The position numbers were made by a program, and so were the translations under genes. The notes beneath the pieces are model-generated. The model was given only the letters and a program-made list of their open reading frames with translations. It searched no databases and was not told the origin of the DNA. A DNA stretch of 59,939 nucleotides, from positions 1-59,939 of the forward strand of contig JAYZBC010000002.1 in NCBI GenBank assembly GCA_036339375.1, in the 5' to 3' direction. Source of the DNA: JAYZBC01 sp036339375. Lineage in GTDB: Bacteria > Pseudomonadota > Alphaproteobacteria > MPNO01 > UBA2964. Below are positions 1 to 7,923 of the stretch, piece by piece; position 1 is the stretch's first letter, and the number at the start of each line of letters is the position of its first letter.

Positions 1-239
1 TCATAGGCACGTTTGTAATATGGCTGAACGGCGGCTTTGATGGCGGGGTCTTTTACCACAAGAAACCGCCACGTTTGTGAATTACCACCGTTAGGAGCAC
101 AGATTCCAGCTTCCAGGATTTTTGCAATTAGTTCATCGGGAATAGGGTCAGGCTTAAGTCTGCGCATGGCACGCATAGTTTTTTGGATATCAAAAATATT
201 TGTACTGCTCAGATCAATGGCATGTTGGTTATTTGGCAT
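1..239 (-). CDS. Nitroreductase family protein (N-terminal part, cut by window edge)
   Basis: The minus strand reads open from an ATG at 239 to the window edge, about 79 residues. The translation begins MPNNQHAIDL and contains RAMRRLKPDPIPDE, followed by EAGICAPNGGNSQTWRFLVV. That is the N-terminal pattern of the FMN-dependent nitroreductase fold: an R-x-M/S-R-x-F/L-x-P/D segment, then an A-P-S/N-x-x-N-x-Q-x-W flavin-binding stretch. A good ribosome site (AGGAGC) lies 5 to 6 bases before the ATG. Family members reduce nitro groups, quinones or related compounds with NAD(P)H; the substrate cannot be told from this fragment. The rest of the gene lies outside the window. Confidence 0.85.
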   Translation of the reverse strand, partial: MPNNQHAIDLSSTNIFDIQKTMRAMRRLKPDPIPDELIAKILEAGICAPNGGNSQTWRFLVVKDPAIKAAVQPYYKRAY

Positions 240-514
240 ATTTTGCTCCTGTGATTTCTTCGAATGATAAGTGCTGATCCACAAAAACCAAATTTTCCTT
301 AATTATAACCTTTCTTTCAAGTTCTTCTCGGCTAGTTGAATTCAACACAAATTTCGCAAGGAATTAGAGGTCCGGGTTTTTAAAAACTTTGACATATTTG
401 AGATTTTACTCCGAAATCTCTATTTATACTCATTTAGTTTTAAATTTAGAACTGAATTGCTTGACCAAGAATGTTTACTGGGCGAGAAAGGGGAGTTTTT
501 AAAACCCTTTGAAA

Positions 515-591
515 GGGCCCGTAGCTCAACTGGTTAGAGCAGGCCGCTCATAACGGTCTGGTTGCAGGTTCGAGTCCTGCCGGGCCCACCA
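515..591 (+). tRNA. tRNA with CAT anticodon (tRNA-Ile2 or elongator tRNA-Met)
   Basis: A 77-base cloverleaf with an encoded CCA end. The acceptor stem is seven perfect pairs (GGGCCCG with CGGGCCC). The D-arm contains GCTCAACTGGTTAGAGC, the anticodon CAT is at 549-551, and the T-arm has the GGTTCGAGTCC core. It is not an initiator, since it has a normal paired acceptor end. CAT can mean elongator Met or, after lysidine modification by TilS, Ile-AUA. The AGAGCAGGC start of the anticodon arm and the variable loop resemble bacterial tRNA-Ile2, which I slightly favour. The type remains unsettled by eye. Confidence 0.95.
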
Positions 592-782
592 AACAACAAT
601 TTAAGCCTATTTTTAATATAAAATTTTTACAAAAGAATTTGGTTGCTGAGTGTGCTGGTTTTATAACATTTGGGTTTGCTTCGTGGTTGGGTTTTTTCTT
701 AGGCACATTTAGTATTTCGGTTAAGAAATAAGGTAAGATAAAACTTTTTTCTCCAGAAAAAAACTTCCGCACAACGGTATTT

Positions 783-1682
783 ATGAACTATTTTAGTAGT
801 ATTTCCCAACGTTTTAATGTTTTACCCCCTGTGTTGCAGGGTGCATGGCTTATGGTGATTAGTGCATTTGGTTATTCAGCTTCAATAGCAATCGCACATC
901 ATTTGACCAATCGTTTACCTGTTTTTGAAATTGCTCTCGGCCGTAATGTGTTTGGAATGTTCTTTATGTTGCCTTGGTTAGCACGTGTAGGATTTTCCGG
1001 TATGAGGACCAGGCATTTCGGTATGCATTTGGTCCGAGGTTTGTTCTCTGCTGCTAACGTTTGGTTTCTTTTTGGGGCGTTGGCCTATGCCCCAGTGGCA
1101 GATGTATCCGCAATTACTTTTATGATGCCGATTGTAGCGTCAATTTTGGCGGTAATTTTTTTTAGAGAAAAAGCTAGCAGTTTTCATTGGTTTGCAGTGT
1201 TTATAGGGTTTGTTGGCGCATTAATTGTAATTCGACCGGGTTTTTCTGGATTTAATCCAGGCTTATTATTAGCACTAGGGGCGGTAATGGCGGGTTCTAT
1301 CGTAGCCATGCTTATCAAAGGCCTTTTAAAGCACGATTCTTCAGATAAAATTGCGGCATGGCTTTTTGTTTCACACATAGTGTTGGGGCTGATTCCCGGG
1401 TTCCTAGTTTGGGTTACACCTTCCTGGCAAGAGACACTTTTGATGGTTGTACTTGGTTATCTTGGTGCAGTAATTCAGCGAACTTTTAATCGGTCCATGG
1501 CTATAGCAAATGCAACAGTAGTTTTACCTTTTAACTTTACAAGATTAGTATGGGCTGCATTATTTGGATTTTTGTTCTTTGCTGAAGTTCCAGACATATG
1601 GACCTGGATCGGGGGAACAGTAATCTTTTTGGCATCGATTTGGTTGGCAAGGATTTCAACGGGAAACAATCAAAAAGTTTAG
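783..1682 (+). CDS. EamA/DMT-superfamily transporter
   Basis: A 299-residue polytopic membrane protein with about ten hydrophobic helices, arranged as two EamA repeats (roughly residues 20-150 and 160-292). This is the usual size for the drug/metabolite transporter superfamily of the inner membrane. Visible family features are FEIALGRNVFGMFFMLPW in the first repeat, AYAPVADVSAITFMMPIVAS with FFREKAS near its end, and the matching FNFTRLVWAALFGFLFFAEVP in the second. Relatives export small metabolites such as amino acids or riboflavin, or import small molecules. Nothing here fixes the substrate. It stands alone after the tRNA and before the two dioxygenases. Confidence 0.85.
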   Translation: MNYFSSISQRFNVLPPVLQGAWLMVISAFGYSASIAIAHHLTNRLPVFEIALGRNVFGMFFMLPWLARVGFSGMRTRHFGMHLVRGLFSAANVWFLFGALAYAPVADVSAITFMMPIVASILAVIFFREKASSFHWFAVFIGFVGALIVIRPGFSGFNPGLLLALGAVMAGSIVAMLIKGLLKHDSSDKIAAWLFVSHIVLGLIPGFLVWVTPSWQETLLMVVLGYLGAVIQRTFNRSMAIANATVVLPFNFTRLVWAALFGFLFFAEVPDIWTWIGGTVIFLASIWLARISTGNNQKV

Positions 1683-1781
1683 TTGTCGGTGTGATCTGAA
1701 TCTTGTGGCATTATGCAGTTTTTGTTCTAGTATAATAAGGTACATGTTAAACATCGCATTTGAAAAGGTAGGAAAATTCCA

Positions 1782-2819
1782 ATGCGTAAAATGGCAGAAA
1801 AACTTTATCCAATAAAGGATCCCGCCGGTTGGCAACCGGAGGAAATTGAAGGAAATACAGGTTGGGTGTATCAGTTCCCTGAAAACGAAATAACGGAAAT
1901 AATTTCGGCTGCAAAAGGGCTTGTTGCCCGGGGACGTGACCTAACAAAAGTAGGTAAAAGCGATTTTTTTCTTCCTCAAACTGCAAAGACCTTTGCTGGA
2001 ATTTTTGAAGAGCTAAAAAATGGGCGTGGTTTTGTCCAAATGCGGGGATTACCAGTGAGTGAAATTTCCCGTGCGGAAGCTGCTGCTGTTATTTGGGGGG
2101 TGGGTACTTATTTTGGAAGTCCAGCATCTCAAAATGCTGAGGGTCACTTGCTTGGTCATGTTAAGGATTTGGGCAAGGATTATCGGGATCCATTAGTTCG
2201 GGGATACCAGACCAAGGCCGCTATGACTTTTCACAGTGACCCTTGCGATATGGTTGCATTATTGTGCCTTAACAAAGCCAAGTTAGGGGGAGAAAGTAGA
2301 GTAGCAAGTTCTGTGACTTTATATAATGAATTATTAGTACGACGACCCGATTGTGTTGCAGATTTATGTGACGACTTTTATTGGACGCTACACGGCGAGA
2401 TTTCACCGGGACAGGATCCTTGGTACAAGATGCCGGTTTTTAGTTTTTTTGATGGTTTTTTTAGTGCCCGCGGTGCTTCTACACATGCACGGAAAGCACA
2501 ATTTTTACCCGGCGCAGAAATTTGGAGTGAATTACGTCAGGAAGCGGTAAGTTTATACCAAAAATTGATTCCTGACCTAGCTGCAGATTTGCCCTTCGAA
2601 CAGGGAGATCTACAAATTTTGAATAGTCATGTCACCCTTCATTCCCGCAGGCCATATGAGGATTGGGAAGAACCCGAAAAAAAGCGACATTTATTGCGCC
2701 TTTGGCTGAATAATGAAGCGTTGCGCCCGGTTCCGGAAATTGTTAGAGAGAATTTAATGGGAATAGAAGTTGATGGTTTTGTTCCCAAAGCCCCCTTGGA
2801 TGCAGAAGACGTTGTTTAA
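1782..2819 (+). CDS. TauD/TfdA-family Fe(II)/2-oxoglutarate dioxygenase, copy 1
   Basis: A 345-residue protein of the TauD/TfdA family, whose members hydroxylate small substrates with O2 and 2-oxoglutarate in the cytoplasm. The iron facial triad is visible: FHSD (H151 and D153) and a distal His in SHVTLHSRR (about 283-287). The 2-oxoglutarate-binding Arg is probably in KRHLLRLWL (about 302-309). The start is supported by AGGTAGGA about six bases upstream. The substrate is unknown. This branch has a long N-terminal region containing IKDPAGW and a GHLLGHVKDLG segment and differs from classical taurine dioxygenase. A close paralogue follows directly, so tandem duplication is likely. Confidence 0.9.
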   Translation: MRKMAEKLYPIKDPAGWQPEEIEGNTGWVYQFPENEITEIISAAKGLVARGRDLTKVGKSDFFLPQTAKTFAGIFEELKNGRGFVQMRGLPVSEISRAEAAAVIWGVGTYFGSPASQNAEGHLLGHVKDLGKDYRDPLVRGYQTKAAMTFHSDPCDMVALLCLNKAKLGGESRVASSVTLYNELLVRRPDCVADLCDDFYWTLHGEISPGQDPWYKMPVFSFFDGFFSARGASTHARKAQFLPGAEIWSELRQEAVSLYQKLIPDLAADLPFEQGDLQILNSHVTLHSRRPYEDWEEPEKKRHLLRLWLNNEALRPVPEIVRENLMGIEVDGFVPKAPLDAEDVV

Positions 2820-2865
2820 CGAGGTTTTAAAGCGAAAAAAAAACCTGCGAGAGCCGGCAGTTCCA

Positions 2866-3873
2866 ATGAACCCAGTGGAAGATCCTGCCGGCTGGTTCCC
2901 TATAGAACTTAAGGAAAATAAAGACTGGATTTTTGAGCTTTCTCAAAACGAGTGCAATGAAATTCTGGAGGCGGTGGTATCAGTAGAACAACGCGGCTTG
3001 GAAATCAAAAAAATACGCCGTTCAGATTTTATGTTAAGTCCAGTTTTGTCTAGTCGGTTTCAAGAAATTAGGGATGAATGCGTTAACGGGCGGGGCTTAG
3101 CCCTTTTACGGGGGTTACCTGTTGCTCTAATGTCTCGCGGTCAAATCGCTACAGCTCTTTGGGGTGTTGGCACTTATTTAGGGGTCGCTGTCTCACAAAA
3201 TGGAAAAGGGCATTTGTTGGGGCATGTAAAAGATTTGGGTGGCAATTATCTCACAAAAAATACAAGAGGGTATTTTACGAATGCAGAGATGGGCTTTCAC
3301 GCTGATCGCTGCGATTATGTCGGTCTTTTATGCCTGCAAACCGCAAAATCGGGAGGAGAAAGTTGCGTCGCAAGTTCGGTTACGCTTTATAATGAAATGC
3401 TTCGCCAAAGGCCCGATTTGGTAGCAGAACTTTTAAAAGAATTCTGTTGGAGCCGTACGGGTGAGATACCACCAGGCAAAGACCCGTTTTACAAAATGCC
3501 CGTGTTCAGTTTTGAAGGAGGACATTTAAGTGCAAGAGGTGTAAGCAAACAAATTTACGAATCACAGGGTATGGAAGGAGTTGATGACTTTACTGAAAAG
3601 CAATTGGAAGCGTTGACATTTTTTAAGGAACAGGTAAAGAAACTTTCCTTTGAAATAGATTTTCGTCAAGGCGACCTGCAGTTTCTATGTAGTCATGTTA
3701 CTCTGCATACGAGGCGAAGTTTTAAAGATTGGGAGGATCCTTCCCGAAAACGTCATCTGCTTCGGCTTTGGCTCCATGATGACAAAGGAAGACCTATTCC
3801 AAAGGTTTATCGTGAAATTATTAATGGTATAAAACTTGAAGGTGTAAAACTGACCACTCCACTCGATGTATGA
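2866..3873 (+). CDS. TauD/TfdA-family Fe(II)/2-oxoglutarate dioxygenase, copy 2
   Basis: A 335-residue paralogue of the preceding gene. Landmarks occur in the same order: VEDPAGW near the start, GHLLGHVKDLG, the iron-binding FHADRCD, GGES-VASSVTLYNEML, SHVTLHTRRSFKDWED and KRHLLRLWL. The reading frame is open back to 2770 inside copy 1. However, the ATG at 2866 places the DPAGW motif at the same distance from the start as in copy 1, so I use it. No strong ribosome site is visible. The 46-base gap to copy 1 implies one transcript. Sequence differences around the metal site (SDP versus ADR) leave room for different substrates. Confidence 0.88.
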   Translation: MNPVEDPAGWFPIELKENKDWIFELSQNECNEILEAVVSVEQRGLEIKKIRRSDFMLSPVLSSRFQEIRDECVNGRGLALLRGLPVALMSRGQIATALWGVGTYLGVAVSQNGKGHLLGHVKDLGGNYLTKNTRGYFTNAEMGFHADRCDYVGLLCLQTAKSGGESCVASSVTLYNEMLRQRPDLVAELLKEFCWSRTGEIPPGKDPFYKMPVFSFEGGHLSARGVSKQIYESQGMEGVDDFTEKQLEALTFFKEQVKKLSFEIDFRQGDLQFLCSHVTLHTRRSFKDWEDPSRKRHLLRLWLHDDKGRPIPKVYREIINGIKLEGVKLTTPLDV

Positions 3874-3952
3874 AGGTGTAGTTTTTGTTCACCAAACAAC
3901 AATAATTGGGGCTTTGGAACCATATCCCTTATAAAAATTCGTTAATTTCGCT

Positions 3953-5152
3953 TTAAGGTTGCTTAGAATATTCCGCAAAAATAGCTGCACAAACCGCAGA
4001 GATCGCCAAAAACACCATTACATATAATACCGGAAGGAGGGTTTGGTCAGCTAGAAAACCTACCGACTGTTCTGCTATGCCAGCAAAAAACAGCTGACAA
4101 AAAACAACCGCTCCTGAGGCACTTCCAGCAAGGGAGGGGTTGACCTGCATAGCTCCGGTTTGTGCATATGGCATACACATGCCCTGAGCAAACCCAAGAA
4201 GCGCACCAGGCACCATAATAACTTCTATGGATAACCCAGTTAAGTCGTGCCAAACCCACTGGCCTACAACAATAAGCAAACAAAGAAGAGAACCACCAAT
4301 TGTCATAGACCCGATCGATCGCCGAGATCCGATTTGACCCGAAATTAAATTTCCTAAGAAAAAACAAACTGGCATCAATAAAAACCAAATACCATAAAGT
4401 TCCACTGACATCTGTAAAACTTCCTGTGCTAAAAGTGCTGATGCAGTGGCGTTAGCAAAAAATACTCCAGACGTAAAACCAGGGAGTATCGCGTAAGCTG
4501 TAAATCTTGGTACGGATAAAAGTTCCCAATAATTTTTAAAAAGGTTTTTAATTATTGTACTGAATTTTTGGCGTTGTCGGGTTGGAGGGTTGGTTTCTGG
4601 TAGTGTAAAAAATATTACGGCAATTAGAATTAGGCTGATGACAGAAACAACGATAAAAATGATACGCCAACCCTGCCAACCGACCAAAAAACTTCCAATA
4701 GTGGGAGCCATTAATGGTCCCAGGACATAGGCCGCAGTCAAATTCGCAATAACCGATGTTATCCGTTTCATGCCGTAAACATCGCGAGCAATGGCCCTTG
4801 CCAGAACAATGCCGCAACCCGCTCCTGCGCCTTGAAACACACGGCCAAAAAGCAGTGATTCAATACTTTGAGCAAACCAGCAAATTATGGCACCAATAGT
4901 GTAGAGTATAAGGCCACCAAGTAGAACTTTTTTTCTTCCCCACTCATCGGATATTCCACCATAGATTATAGTGGTGAAGGCCATCGAAATCATTGTTGTG
5001 GACAAAGTAGCGAAAGCCAGTGGATCACCTATTTTGAATTCCTCTTTGACGAAAGGCATTGCGGGAATAAACATGTGATTAGCAAACGGGGAGATAAACG
5101 TAACGACCACCAGTGTGGCAAAAATAAATCGATGATGTTTAGGGGTAGCCAT
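3953..5152 (-). CDS. MFS exporter, Bcr/CflA type
   Basis: A 399-residue major facilitator with twelve predicted transmembrane segments. The loop between helices 2 and 3 carries the MFS signature as GGISDEWGRKKVLLGG. Helix 4 to 5 has GRVFQGAGAGCGIVLARAIARD, the Bcr/CflA-type multidrug-efflux pattern, and the second half contains PGALLGFAQGMCMPYAQTGAM. Members pump drugs or metabolites out with protons. The gene converges on the second dioxygenase and diverges from the IspH-like gene. Whether it exports a product of this neighbourhood is not shown by the sequence. Confidence 0.88.
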   Translation of the reverse strand: MATPKHHRFIFATLVVVTFISPFANHMFIPAMPFVKEEFKIGDPLAFATLSTTMISMAFTTIIYGGISDEWGRKKVLLGGLILYTIGAIICWFAQSIESLLFGRVFQGAGAGCGIVLARAIARDVYGMKRITSVIANLTAAYVLGPLMAPTIGSFLVGWQGWRIIFIVVSVISLILIAVIFFTLPETNPPTRQRQKFSTIIKNLFKNYWELLSVPRFTAYAILPGFTSGVFFANATASALLAQEVLQMSVELYGIWFLLMPVCFFLGNLISGQIGSRRSIGSMTIGGSLLCLLIVVGQWVWHDLTGLSIEVIMVPGALLGFAQGMCMPYAQTGAMQVNPSLAGSASGAVVFCQLFFAGIAEQSVGFLADQTLLPVLYVMVFLAISAVCAAIFAEYSKQP

Positions 5153-5282
5153 TGGATCGATTTAGCATGGAATTTGTTTTTGGAACAGGACCTGGCGGTT
5201 TTAAAGTACTTTGCTGGACACGGAAGAAGGCAACATGTTAATTTTTCGTATCATTCGCAAAATTAAAATTGGAAGGCACCAA

Positions 5283-6164
5283 ATGAAAGTAATTAGAGGA
5301 GATCTTCAGGGGCTGAAAGGTGTTCCAAAGAATGGTTTGTGTATTGGAATCCATCGTGCAGGGACTATGCATAAGAGGTTTGCAGACCGTCTTAATCATC
5401 CGCTTACAATCTGGTCTTTGCGGCCAGAAAATGAATTTCTTGCTTATGATCCCAAGGAATTCGAGGGAAAGGGTTTAAGCGCTACTGGCGATTTGGATGA
5501 AGTGGACGGCAGTGTAATTTTTGGCGTAAGAGGAGCTCCGCCTCAAGTGCGTGAAGAGGCTGCAAAACGTGGTTTAGAAGTTGTTGCTGATGCAACTTGT
5601 CCTTACGTAGTGGAGCAAGAAGAGGCAGCATTGAAGTTTCTTGAAGAGGGTCTCAACCTCGTCATTCTTTCTGATCCAAACCATCATGGTGCTACCCGGA
5701 TTGAAGGCATAGCAAAAAAAATGGATCGCCCACTTTTCATAGTGGAGAAAGAGGAAGACGTAGATAAAATTACATTGATGCGTCAAGAACCAATTGGAGT
5801 CATAGTACAGACAACGTTTTGGAAGGAAACTTATAAAGCCATTATGTCACAAATTTTAGAAAGGTTTTCGAACGTACATATTCGTAATACCGCATGCATT
5901 GATTCTCTCCAGCGCCTTCCTGTGGTGGCTGAACTCGCTCGTGAACAAGATGCGGTTGTCATAGTGGGATGGACTGAAGGAATGGCCTATCGGATGGTGG
6001 AAACCGCTAAAATGTATTGTGATAAGGTCCTTATGTTAAAACATCCCAATGATATCGATCCAAATTGGTTCAACGGTCTAGACAAAGTTGGTGTGGTAGG
6101 GGCCAACGAAACGCCTAACTGGATGGTTGAAACAACAATTGAGAAACTTCGTGCATTACCGTAG
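5283..6164 (+). CDS. Divergent IspH/LytB-like [4Fe-4S] protein, probably not a true HMBPP reductase
   Basis: The 293-residue protein aligns with IspH along most of its length. The three cluster cysteines are kept: C20 in NGLCIGIHR, C106 in DATCP and C205 in NTACIDSLQR. So is the VQTT segment that matches TQTT of IspH. Residues that hold the diphosphate substrate in E. coli IspH are not kept. The HG of SAHGV is RG here (R83), the VHN segment is absent, GHPEVEG becomes HHGATRIEG, and the SSNSNR loop becomes GMAYR. I infer a different substrate. The start at 5283 follows GGAAGG; the open frame extends to 5211 without support. A ferredoxin gene follows 27 bases later and may be its electron donor. 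Confidence 0.75.
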   Translation: MKVIRGDLQGLKGVPKNGLCIGIHRAGTMHKRFADRLNHPLTIWSLRPENEFLAYDPKEFEGKGLSATGDLDEVDGSVIFGVRGAPPQVREEAAKRGLEVVADATCPYVVEQEEAALKFLEEGLNLVILSDPNHHGATRIEGIAKKMDRPLFIVEKEEDVDKITLMRQEPIGVIVQTTFWKETYKAIMSQILERFSNVHIRNTACIDSLQRLPVVAELAREQDAVVIVGWTEGMAYRMVETAKMYCDKVLMLKHPNDIDPNWFNGLDKVGVVGANETPNWMVETTIEKLRALP

Positions 6165-6191
6165 AGCTTCTCGAGAAAAATAATAACACAA

Positions 6192-6479
6192 ATGCCTAAA
6201 ATCAAATTTCTACCCGCCAACCGTGAGATTGAGGCAGATGTCGGAATGACAATTCTCCTGGCTGCGACCCGAAATGGTATTAAAATCATTCATGAATGCA
6301 CTGAGGGAATTTGCGGTACGGATATTGCTCGAATTGTGAATGGTGCTGAAAATCTTTCAAAAAAGACTGATTTTGAGGATCTCACGCTAGAGACTATGGA
6401 TGCTGATGCTGACGATCGTTTGTGCTGTATGGCCAAAGTTCTAGGTGATGTTGTTGTTGAGATTTCGACCGAAGAGTAA
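6192..6479 (+). CDS. 2Fe-2S ferredoxin-like protein with altered ligand pattern
   Basis: A 95-residue protein with the plant-type ferredoxin (beta-grasp) layout. The usual cluster motif is C-x4/5-C-x2-C followed by a distant fourth Cys. Here C36 and C41 are present in HECTEGICGTD, but the third position is Asp (D44). At the distal site there are two adjacent cysteines, C78 and C79, in DRLCCMAKV. The protein therefore still has four cysteines but in an unusual arrangement. It presumably passes electrons in the cytoplasm. It lies 27 bases after the IspH-like gene and is very likely cotranscribed with it, so it is a good candidate partner. Confidence 0.8.
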   Translation: MPKIKFLPANREIEADVGMTILLAATRNGIKIIHECTEGICGTDIARIVNGAENLSKKTDFEDLTLETMDADADDRLCCMAKVLGDVVVEISTEE

Positions 6480-6611
6480 ATTCTTTAGATCAAAGACCCG
6501 TTGAAAGAAAAATAACTGAAAACGGAAACAAGTAATTTTCATTCTGGAAAACAGGTTTTCTCTATTGTTATACAGGTCAACAGGAGTAATGATCCTTGAA
6601 AGAGAGTAATT

Positions 6612-7799
6612 ATGTCTAAAAATGGCTTACCCTTGGTCCCCTTTAAAGTTTTGGATCTGACACGCGTTCGTTCTGGACCGACGTGCGTGAAAGTTTTAGC
6701 TGACTGGGGTGCGGATGTAATAAAAATAGAACAGCCACCCAAACCGGGCCAGGATGATGGTTATACCGGCAGCCGTACATCTGCAGACTTTCAGAATCTC
6801 CATCGAAACAAGCGTTCAATGACGCTTAATTTGAAAGAAGAAGAAGGCAAGGAAATCTTTTTTAGGCTTCTCCAAAATGCAGATGTGGTTGTTGAAAATT
6901 ATCGGCCAAATGTCAAAAAGAGGCTCGGTATTGATTTTGATACCCTTAAAAAACGTAATCCACGTATAATCTTGGGTAGCATCTCTGGCTTTGGGCAGGA
7001 TGGTCCCTACGCAAACCGACCGGGCGTTGACCAAATTGCGCAAGGTATGGGCGGCTTTATGTCAGTTACCGGGTTACCCGGACAGGGGCCAGTGCGTGCT
7101 GGGACTGCGATCGCTGATCTTACTTGCGGAATGAATTGTGCGATAGGAATTTTAATTGCGCTTCTTCAACGGGAACAAACTGGAGAAGGTCAATGGGTAC
7201 ACACCTCATTACTCGAATCCCAAATAGCATTAATGGATTTTCAGATGGCCCGTTACCTAATTGAAAATGATGTACCACCCCAGGCTGGTAATAATCATCC
7301 TAAATCGACACCAACGGGAGTGTTTAAGACCAAAAATGGCCATATCAATATAGCTGCCGGTGGACAGCAGATGTGGATTCGTTTGTGCGATGGTCTTAAT
7401 GCCAAAAATTTATTTGATAATCCAGATTACAAAACAGCGGCTGATAGGCTGGCACATCGTGATCAGCTAAATTCGGATCTCGAACAATATACGATCCTCC
7501 GTTCTAGCGAGGAATGGGTCGAATTGTTAAATGAAAAGGGAGTACCTTGTGGCCCAATATATAAGGTTAATGAAACATTTTCCGACCCCCAAGTAAAACA
7601 TTTAGGAATTGCACGGAGCTTTCAGCACCCAAAACGAGGAAAAATGACAGTTGTTGGTCAGCCGTTTCAATTAAGTGGGTCGGATCCGGAAATCAGAAAT
7701 TCTACCCCGGAGTGTGGGGAGCATACTGATGCCATTTTGCGGGATAATGGTTTTGAACAATCTATGATTGATAAATTTCGAACCCAGGGAGTGATCTGA
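6612..7799 (+). CDS. CaiB/BaiF class III CoA-transferase
   Basis: A 395-residue member of the class III CoA-transferases, which move CoA between carboxylic acids (formyl-CoA:oxalate, carnitine, succinyl-CoA-dependent and similar reactions). Seen here are the N-terminal LDLTRVRSGPTCVKVLADWG, a GADVIKIEQP Rossmann segment, NKRSMTLNLK, GSISGFGQDGPYANRPGVDQ and the later PTGVFKTKNGHINIAA. The segment that usually holds the catalytic Asp reads VHTSLLESQ, so either a Glu takes that place or the Asp aligns elsewhere; I cannot settle this by eye. It follows the ferredoxin by 132 bases on the same strand. The substrate is unknown. Confidence 0.9.
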   Translation: MSKNGLPLVPFKVLDLTRVRSGPTCVKVLADWGADVIKIEQPPKPGQDDGYTGSRTSADFQNLHRNKRSMTLNLKEEEGKEIFFRLLQNADVVVENYRPNVKKRLGIDFDTLKKRNPRIILGSISGFGQDGPYANRPGVDQIAQGMGGFMSVTGLPGQGPVRAGTAIADLTCGMNCAIGILIALLQREQTGEGQWVHTSLLESQIALMDFQMARYLIENDVPPQAGNNHPKSTPTGVFKTKNGHINIAAGGQQMWIRLCDGLNAKNLFDNPDYKTAADRLAHRDQLNSDLEQYTILRSSEEWVELLNEKGVPCGPIYKVNETFSDPQVKHLGIARSFQHPKRGKMTVVGQPFQLSGSDPEIRNSTPECGEHTDAILRDNGFEQSMIDKFRTQGVI

Positions 7800-7923
7800 G
7801 GAAAGAACCTTGCCATATATTCTGTTAAATGCAAATAAAGTGAATAGCTCATCAAATGCAGTAAAACTTTGAATTTGTCAGTCAAAACTCCGGATTATAC
7901 TGCTCCTACTCTTGATCTTGACG

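Noticed and set aside
37..267. Plus-strand open frame of 76 codons at the window start
   Set aside because: It is antisense to the nitroreductase N-terminus, which has recognisable family motifs and a good ribosome site.
548..772. Minus-strand open frame of 74 codons ending in a GPAGLEPATRPL-like peptide
   Set aside because: That peptide is the familiar false translation of a tRNA 3' end; the frame overlaps the tRNA and has no other support.
5283..6164. Annotation as the MEP-pathway enzyme IspH
   Set aside because: The substrate-binding and catalytic residues other than the cluster cysteines and the TT pair are replaced.
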